Assembly (NCBI RefSeq): GCF_011320225.1
Contig: NZ_JAAOEN010000001.1
Span: 1 to 64,000, forward strand
DNA from: Phytoactinopolyspora limicola
GTDB taxonomy: Bacteria > Actinomycetota > Actinomycetes > Jiangellales > Jiangellaceae
Direction of reading: 5' to 3'
DNA: 64,000 bases
The first letter of the stretch is position 1, and every line of letters begins with the position of its first letter. Both the position numbers and the translations under genes were made by a program. Below the pieces are notes generated by a model, which saw only the letters and a program-made list of their open reading frames with translations, did not search any database and had not been told where the DNA came from. This document shows positions 59,447-64,000 of this stretch, piece after piece.

Positions 59447-59780
59447 CCTGCGAGACGCCACCGTCGAGTGGCTGTCCGCCATCCTCGACAGCGCCTACGT
59501 CGATGTCATCGGCAAGGCCCACTGGTGGGACCGCGCCACCAGCGCTCTACTCACGGCCGCGACCGCCACCACCTACGGCGAGGCATGCTCCACCGCCGCG
59601 CGGAAGCTCCAGGTCGGCGTCCTGCGAGCCGACTCCTCGGCCACGCTCACCCGACTCGACGCCACCATAGGCCCGCGGCTCACCGAGTGGTGCGAAATCG
59701 TCACCACCGAGGCGCCCTACCTGGTCGCGCTCACCCGCATCCACCGCCAGAACCGCAAGAGCCAGGAGACAACCGCATGA
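59424..59780 (+). CDS. cas11: Cas11 (type IV small subunit)
   Basis: 118 residues, all helical, with no enzymatic motif (WLSAILDSAYVDVIGKAHWW; LVALTRIHRQNRKSQETT). Position between csf1 and csf2 and size fit the Cas11 small subunit of IV-B. It overlaps csf1 by 23 bases. Confidence 0.78.
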   Translation: MTTQTLPDLRDATVEWLSAILDSAYVDVIGKAHWWDRATSALLTAATATTYGEACSTAARKLQVGVLRADSSATLTRLDATIGPRLTEWCEIVTTEAPYLVALTRIHRQNRKSQETTA

Positions 59781-60631
59781 CGACCATCGACCTCACCCTC
59801 ACCCTCACCTCGCCGCTGCACCACGGATCCGGTTCGGCCGGGAACACGTCCCTGCTGCGGACCCAGGACATCGTCCTGCCGGACGGCAGGCAAGCCGCGG
59901 TGCCGTTCGTTTCCGGTAACTCGCTGCGGCACCAGCTCCGCGACGCGCTTGCCTGGCACACCGTCGCCACCCTCGCCGTCGAGCCCGGCAGCCTGTCCAA
60001 AGCCGCCGTAGACCTCCTCTGGTCAGGCGGTGCCATCACCTCCACCGGTTCCCAGGTCGACCTGGCCATGGCACGCCGCGTCGAGGAGACCTACCCGGCG
60101 CTCGGGCTGCTCGGATACGCCGCACAATCCGACATGACCGCCGGCACGCTGCGCGTATCCAACCTGCACCTGGTGTGCGCCGAGAACGCGTGGCGACTCC
60201 CGGACCGCCTCGCCGGACACAACCACGTCAGCCGCCCGGCCGGGATGTTCCGCGGGGAAGAATTCGGCACCCGCCACGACGTCGCCTCCACCCCAGTGGA
60301 CCGACTCGTGCAAACCGCCGGGGAGATCGTGCAGCCCGGCACTACGCAGATGATCTACGACCTACAGGTTCTCAAACCCGGCAGCGTGCTATGGGGCGAG
60401 ATCTCCCTGACGCCTGCCGCCACCGAGCAGCACGGCCGGCTGCTGTATGCGGCGATGGAGCTGCTCGCCGGGGACTGCACCATCGCGCTGGCCGCGAAGA
60501 CCGCCGTCGGATACGGCCGCGCCACAGTCGACGGGGTGCCCTACCTGGAGGGCGCACTTGACGAGTGGACGCAGCACCTCACCGACAACGCCGACGACGT
60601 GCTCCAGCTCATCAAAGACCTCACCAAATGA
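59777..60631 (+). CDS. csf2: Csf2 (Cas7 backbone subunit)
   Basis: 284 residues; RAMP protein. LTLTLTSPLHHGSGSAG is the typical Cas7/Csf2 first strand (IT.PLH.GSG), AVPFVSGNSLRHQLRDALA the SGNS-R-LR backbone motif, and AAKTAVGYGRATVDG the C-terminal Gly-rich loop. It builds the Csf2 filament along the RNA. No Asp in the thumb can be judged without alignment. Confidence 0.9.
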   Translation: MTTIDLTLTLTSPLHHGSGSAGNTSLLRTQDIVLPDGRQAAVPFVSGNSLRHQLRDALAWHTVATLAVEPGSLSKAAVDLLWSGGAITSTGSQVDLAMARRVEETYPALGLLGYAAQSDMTAGTLRVSNLHLVCAENAWRLPDRLAGHNHVSRPAGMFRGEEFGTRHDVASTPVDRLVQTAGEIVQPGTTQMIYDLQVLKPGSVLWGEISLTPAATEQHGRLLYAAMELLAGDCTIALAAKTAVGYGRATVDGVPYLEGALDEWTQHLTDNADDVLQLIKDLTK

Positions 60632-61260
60632 TCACCGTCGCCAGCGGCGGTGAACCGGTCGTCGTCACCGCCCGGCTCACCGAACCCATCGTCGACGCCG
60701 AACGGCACCCCATCATGCTCGACGGCCCCCTCGCGTGGGCCGCCGCTCAGCTCGGGATGGCGCCCGGCCCACTGACGCCCGAGCACGCACCCGACATGCC
60801 GCTGCCGCTGGCCCGGTGGGAGGACGGCGACGGCGTGTGGGGGTGGTGCGTCTCCGCCGCCATCTACACGCCGACCCGGCACACCGCGGTGCAGCTACGA
60901 CGCAAACCGGCGACCGCAGCCATGGCACGGTACGCACCCGACCGGCGGCACCACCTGGCCCTCGGCCCCCACAAGGCCCGCGACACCACCCTGCCCGCCG
61001 TGTGGGCCCGCTACCTCGTCTGGCACGCCCTCACCACCGACATCAACCAGCTCGCCGACCTGCTGAAGCCGGTCACCCACATCGGCAAAGCCCACGCCGC
61101 CGGATACGGACGGGTCACCACATGGACCGTCATGCCAGCCGACGCCCCCGACGCATGGATGGCGCGCCCCCTACCCGACCGCGCCGGGATCCTCCAGGGC
61201 GTCCGCGCCCCCTACTGGCACCCCACCCGTCGCCACCCATGCACCTGGAGGAACCCGTGA
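60628..61260 (+). CDS. csf3: Csf3 (Cas5 subunit)
   Basis: 210 residues; RAMP protein. HPIMLDGPLAWAAAQLG is characteristic of Csf3/type IV Cas5, with the G-rich loop HIGKAHAAGYGRV at about 150-163. It caps the 5' end of the crRNA. ATG overlaps the csf2 stop (ATGA). Confidence 0.88.
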   Translation: MITVASGGEPVVVTARLTEPIVDAERHPIMLDGPLAWAAAQLGMAPGPLTPEHAPDMPLPLARWEDGDGVWGWCVSAAIYTPTRHTAVQLRRKPATAAMARYAPDRRHHLALGPHKARDTTLPAVWARYLVWHALTTDINQLADLLKPVTHIGKAHAAGYGRVTTWTVMPADAPDAWMARPLPDRAGILQGVRAPYWHPTRRHPCTWRNP

Positions 61261-61580
61261 CAAACCCTCCCGTCAACCTCGGCGAGCACGGCGCCGCGTT
61301 CGCGGCCAACCTGCGGGCCATCCGCAAGGCGAGACACGTCACGCTGGACGAACTCGCCGCACAGATCCAAGACCGCGGCCACCGGCTCAACCGCGACCAG
61401 CTCATCCGCATCGAGGCCGGGCAACGACGCGCCAGCATCGACGACGCGTGTGAGATCGCCCGCGCCCTGGGGGTCAAGCTGATTCGGCTGGTGTCGCCAT
61501 CGCGGCTCCAACTTGTCCCGAACCGGCCACTTCATGGCGTCCTCGCCGATGCCCGCAATCCTCGAGATGAGGTGGTGTGA
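61257..61580 (+). CDS. XRE-family regulator inside the CRISPR cassette
   Basis: 107 residues; GTG overlaps the csf3 stop (GTGA). HTH: LRAIRKARHVTLDELAAQIQ, then RGHRLNRDQLIRIEAGQRRA and IDDACEIARALGV. May autoregulate the cassette or sense a phage state. Not usually part of minimal IV-B. Confidence 0.85.
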   Translation: MTNPPVNLGEHGAAFAANLRAIRKARHVTLDELAAQIQDRGHRLNRDQLIRIEAGQRRASIDDACEIARALGVKLIRLVSPSRLQLVPNRPLHGVLADARNPRDEVV

Positions 61581-61581
61581 C

Positions 61582-62334
61582 GTGCTCATCGACTCACCCC
61601 GCCTGACCGCCGCCGACCGGGCCGCGTGGGACCGGCTCGCCGCGTATGACGCGATACTCGCCCGCGATCCGGCACTGGCCCGGATGGCCGACCGTGCCCG
61701 TGGCGTCATCGCCGAGTTCGCCGCCGCTGGGCCGTGCTACGCGTCCACATCGTGGGGCAAAGACTCCACCGTCGCGGCGCACCTGCTCGCCACGTCAGGC
61801 GTTGACGTGCCGCTCGTGTGGGTGCGGGTCGACCAGTGGGAGAACCCCGACTGCCTCCTTGTCCGGGATGCGTTCCTGTCCCGGTACGACCACATCGACT
61901 ACCACGAGATCACCACCCCCGCGACGTCGCGCCGCTGGTGGGACCCAGACGACGGCACCCACACCGACACGTCCCGGACCCTCAAAGGCGGCTTCGCCGA
62001 GGCCTCCAGACGATTCGGAGCCCGCCACATCTCCGGCATCCGCGGCGAGGAGTCCCGCATCCGCCGGATCGTCCAGGCCCGCTGGGGCGACGCCGGACCA
62101 TCAGCATGCCGCCCCCTAGGCCGTTGGGACGCCACCCACGTGTTCGCCTGGCTGCACGCACACGACCTGCCCGTGCACCCCGCCTACGCCATGTCGATCG
62201 GCGGGGTGCTCGACAGGCGGTGGCTACGCGTCTCATCTATCGGCGGAGTCCGCGGCGCCGACAAGGGCCGCGCCGAGTGGGAGTGCCGCTACTACCCCGA
62301 CATCGTTCCTGCCCACGCCGGGGGGCACGCATGA
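61582..62334 (+). CDS. CysH-like PP-loop protein (IV-B accessory)
   Basis: 250 residues from GTG 61582 (ATG 61567 alternative). CYASTSWGKDSTVAAHLLA is the PP-loop (SxGxDS; here SWGKDS), GIRGEESRIRRI the conserved GIR..ES..R of PAPS reductases. CysH-like genes are a hallmark of type IV-B loci. The C-terminal Cys motifs (CC...CxxC, ECGIH) of assimilatory CysH are missing, so it is not a normal PAPS reductase; it may adenylate/thiolate a nucleic acid. Confidence 0.88.
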   Translation: MLIDSPRLTAADRAAWDRLAAYDAILARDPALARMADRARGVIAEFAAAGPCYASTSWGKDSTVAAHLLATSGVDVPLVWVRVDQWENPDCLLVRDAFLSRYDHIDYHEITTPATSRRWWDPDDGTHTDTSRTLKGGFAEASRRFGARHISGIRGEESRIRRIVQARWGDAGPSACRPLGRWDATHVFAWLHAHDLPVHPAYAMSIGGVLDRRWLRVSSIGGVRGADKGRAEWECRYYPDIVPAHAGGHA

Positions 62335-63278
62335 GAGGCCACCGCCAGGGCGAGCTCACCCACGGCGTCAACCCGGACGACTACCCCGACTACACCGTGC
62401 ACGGCGTCTACCCGTGGTCTGTGCTGCGCTCGGATTCCCGCGAGTGGCAGGACCGCAAACGCTGGTGGAAGGGTCGCGGCGTCCACGAGGAGAACGGCCG
62501 CGCTGACCATCTTCTCCTGGGGTCCGGCTCATCTGAACGGCACCGCAAGATCTCCAGAGGCACGTCCCGGTTCGACCCGTTCCTCGCCGAGCTGTGCTGC
62601 GAGTGGTACTCCCCACCCGGCGGCATGGTGCTGGATCCGTTCGCCGGCGGGTCATGCCGGGGCATTGTCGCTGCCGAGCTTGGCCGTCACTACACGGGTA
62701 TCGACCTGTCCACGGCTCAGGTCACAGCGAACCATGCGGCGAAAGAGGCCTGGGGGCCAACCGACGGGACCGTCACCTGGCAGACGGGTGACGGCGTCGC
62801 CGCGATCGGGGACATCGCAGACGGCTCCTACGACTACGTCCTGACCTGCCCGCCGTACCACTCAGCAGAGCGGTACTCGGGCGACCCACGCGACCTGTCG
62901 GCGATGTCGTGGGCCGACCATCTCGATGCAGTTGCCGAGACCGCACGGCAGCTGTTTCGAGTCCTCGCCGAGGACCGGTTCGCGACGTGGGTTACCGGCG
63001 ACCTCAGAGACACTTCCGGACACCTGCGTTGTCTGCCGGAGCACACCATCATGGCGCTGCGTGACGCCGGTTTCGGGGTGGTCAACGACCAGGTCCTCGT
63101 CACGCCAGCTGGGTCGATGTATCGCATGTTGCGCCGCTGGTGGACCAACACACGCTCGGCTGGCCGTGTGCATCAGCGTGTCATCACGGTCGTCAAAGGC
63201 GACCGGCGGTTAGCAGTCACCGCACAGAGCAGAGGGCTCCACCACATCGCCCCCATCGCCGCCCCGGAGGCCGAATGA
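62331..63278 (+). CDS. DNA (adenine/cytosine-N4) methyltransferase
   Basis: 315 residues; ATG overlaps the cysH stop. MVLDPFAGGSCRGIVAAELG is SAM motif I; YTGIDLS motif II; DYVLTCPPYHSAERY motif IV (CPPY). Order I then IV, with C-terminal TRD (MLRRWWTNTRSAGRVHQRV). Amino-methyltransferase of the gamma-type order. It may protect phage DNA or modify cassette targets; either is inference. Confidence 0.85.
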   Translation: MRGHRQGELTHGVNPDDYPDYTVHGVYPWSVLRSDSREWQDRKRWWKGRGVHEENGRADHLLLGSGSSERHRKISRGTSRFDPFLAELCCEWYSPPGGMVLDPFAGGSCRGIVAAELGRHYTGIDLSTAQVTANHAAKEAWGPTDGTVTWQTGDGVAAIGDIADGSYDYVLTCPPYHSAERYSGDPRDLSAMSWADHLDAVAETARQLFRVLAEDRFATWVTGDLRDTSGHLRCLPEHTIMALRDAGFGVVNDQVLVTPAGSMYRMLRRWWTNTRSAGRVHQRVITVVKGDRRLAVTAQSRGLHHIAPIAAPEAE

Positions 63279-64000
63279 CCAACCCCAACCCCGACGAACA
63301 CGCCCCACCCGAGTGCCACCGCCACGGCAACGATCGCGCCATCACCGACCAACACACACCCGACTGCGACAACCCCCACACCTGCACCGGCTGCCTGCCC
63401 TGCCCACAACGACACTGCACCGTCGACCAACGCCGCCATCTCCACCCCAAACACGACGGCCCCCGCACCTGCACCACTTGCCTCAACAGCACCCGCACCC
63501 AGCTCGGCTCACTGCGAGCTCTCGCGATCACCGCACAGCACGAAATCACCGCCAGCCGCTACCGCTCCCCCCAAGCACCCCGCACCGGCGGACGCTCCCC
63601 CGATACACCCACACCCGGCGGCGACGCCCTCGCCATGCTCACCGCCGGCCACAACGGCACCGTCGTGTACTCCCGCACCGGCAACCGCGACCACGCCGCC
63701 GACCACCAACCCGACGACCCCGACCCCGTCCTCGCGGTCCTCGCCTCGTGGGAGGACGACTGGCGCAAGACCCGCGGCGAACCCGCAGCCGGACCGCCCA
63801 GCTTCCACACCGTCCTCGCCTACCTCACCCGCCACCTCGACTGGGCCGCCCAACATCACGACGCGTTCCCCGATTTCTCGGCCGACGTCGCCCGGATCCG
63901 CCGCCGGCTGTTGTCCGTGGTGGGCGATTCTCCCGCGCCTGAGCGTGCCGCGTCGGCGTCCTGTACCGAATGTGGCAGCCGGTTGGTCGCCGAGATCCGT
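63275..64000 (+). CDS. Cys/His-rich phage protein, 3' end cut by window
   Basis: 242 codons visible, ATG overlapping the methyltransferase stop (ATGA), frame still open at 64000. Multiple Cys/His (CTGCLPCPQRHC, RTCTTCLNSTRTQLG) in the N-terminal 75 residues suggest zinc binding. The middle contains WEDDWRKTRGEP, HTVLAYLTRHLDWAAQHHD and ADVARIRRRL, typical of actinophage early/late-transition regulators. Ends with CTECGSRLVAE, another Cys pair. Confidence 0.7.
   Translation, partial: MTNPNPDEHAPPECHRHGNDRAITDQHTPDCDNPHTCTGCLPCPQRHCTVDQRRHLHPKHDGPRTCTTCLNSTRTQLGSLRALAITAQHEITASRYRSPQAPRTGGRSPDTPTPGGDALAMLTAGHNGTVVYSRTGNRDHAADHQPDDPDPVLAVLASWEDDWRKTRGEPAAGPPSFHTVLAYLTRHLDWAAQHHDAFPDFSADVARIRRRLLSVVGDSPAPERAASASCTECGSRLVAEIR

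Larger units (their letters stand above)
35710..64000. mobile_element. Integrated temperate actinophage (left part, right end outside window)
   Basis: From attL in tadA: serine integrase, repressor, operator array, then a dense rightward operon with short overlapping genes (ATGA/GTGA), replication-recombination genes and an embedded CRISPR effector cassette. There are no head, tail or lysis genes before the edge, so the virion module must follow. The layout (int, left-facing repressor, long early operon) is that of temperate Streptomyces/Mycobacterium-type siphophages. Confidence 0.93.

Noticed and set aside
61582-62334. CysH-like gene as assimilatory sulfate metabolism
   Set aside because: No Fe-S cysteine motifs, no cysD/cysN/sir neighbours, and location next to csf genes.

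Overview
The window is high-GC actinobacterial DNA in two parts: a host chromosome segment (1 to about 35,710) and the left part of an integrated temperate actinophage (about 35,710 to the right edge). The host carries HspR with its HAIR operators, a LuxR-type LAL regulator, a DesK/NarL-type two-component system, a DUF1707/PadR pair and a Ssd/CpaE-TadA pair. This suggests a filamentous or soil actinomycete. The genus cannot be fixed from sequence alone; a Jiangella-like or Nocardioides-like lineage is only a guess.

Host region. The HspR heat-shock regulon dominates 345-12,754. clpB has one HAIR operator upstream. The dnaK-grpE-dnaJ-hspR operon has two HAIR operators upstream, and its last gene encodes the repressor of both units. 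Around these lie a secreted M28 peptidase, PepE, a TetR/membrane-protein divergon, a DUF418-like acyltransferase, ferritin, a sugar-nucleotide transferase and a beta-propeller lactonase. Next come a LAL regulator divergent from a histidine kinase with a nearby response regulator, WrbA, acetyl-CoA synthetase (its 3' end runs into a poly-G/poly-C stretch that looks like a sequencing or assembly fault), a methyltransferase, DUF1707/PadR, an MBL hydrolase and a HAD phosphatase. The intergenic region 28,712-29,635 holds a 98-bp perfect inverted repeat built from GATCAG(A/G)TGCAC palindromes. Related palindromes occur at the left edge of the window.

Prophage. The host tadA gene (Flp/Tad pilus ATPase) is cut after about 274 codons at the attL junction, and a large serine integrase begins right there. 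The lysogeny module follows: a Pro/Thr-rich membrane protein, an XRE repressor, six palindromic operators and a Cro-like protein. A long rightward early operon with ATGA/GTGA stop-start overlaps encodes a RecB/Cas4-like nuclease, a Gp3-like recombination directionality factor, a DnaQ-like exonuclease, SSB, an SMC/RecF-like ATPase, a BldC-like HTH protein, a J-domain protein, a RuvC-like resolvase, a C5 methyltransferase, DUF2303 and a DnaB/RepA-type helicase. The helicase gene is followed by a TGATTCAC iteron array, a candidate phage origin.

Main discovery. At 58,149-62,334, inside this early operon and coupled to it by overlaps, lies a type IV-B-like CRISPR-Cas effector cassette. It reads cas6e-like, csf1, cas11, csf2 (cas7), csf3 (cas5), an XRE regulator and a cysH-like PP-loop gene, followed by a DNA methyltransferase. 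No DinG helicase, no cas1/cas2 and no CRISPR array are visible. A phage-encoded type IV-B complex with its own Cas6e-family protein is unusual, because IV-B loci are normally described without Cas6. Structural phage genes and attR lie beyond the right edge.
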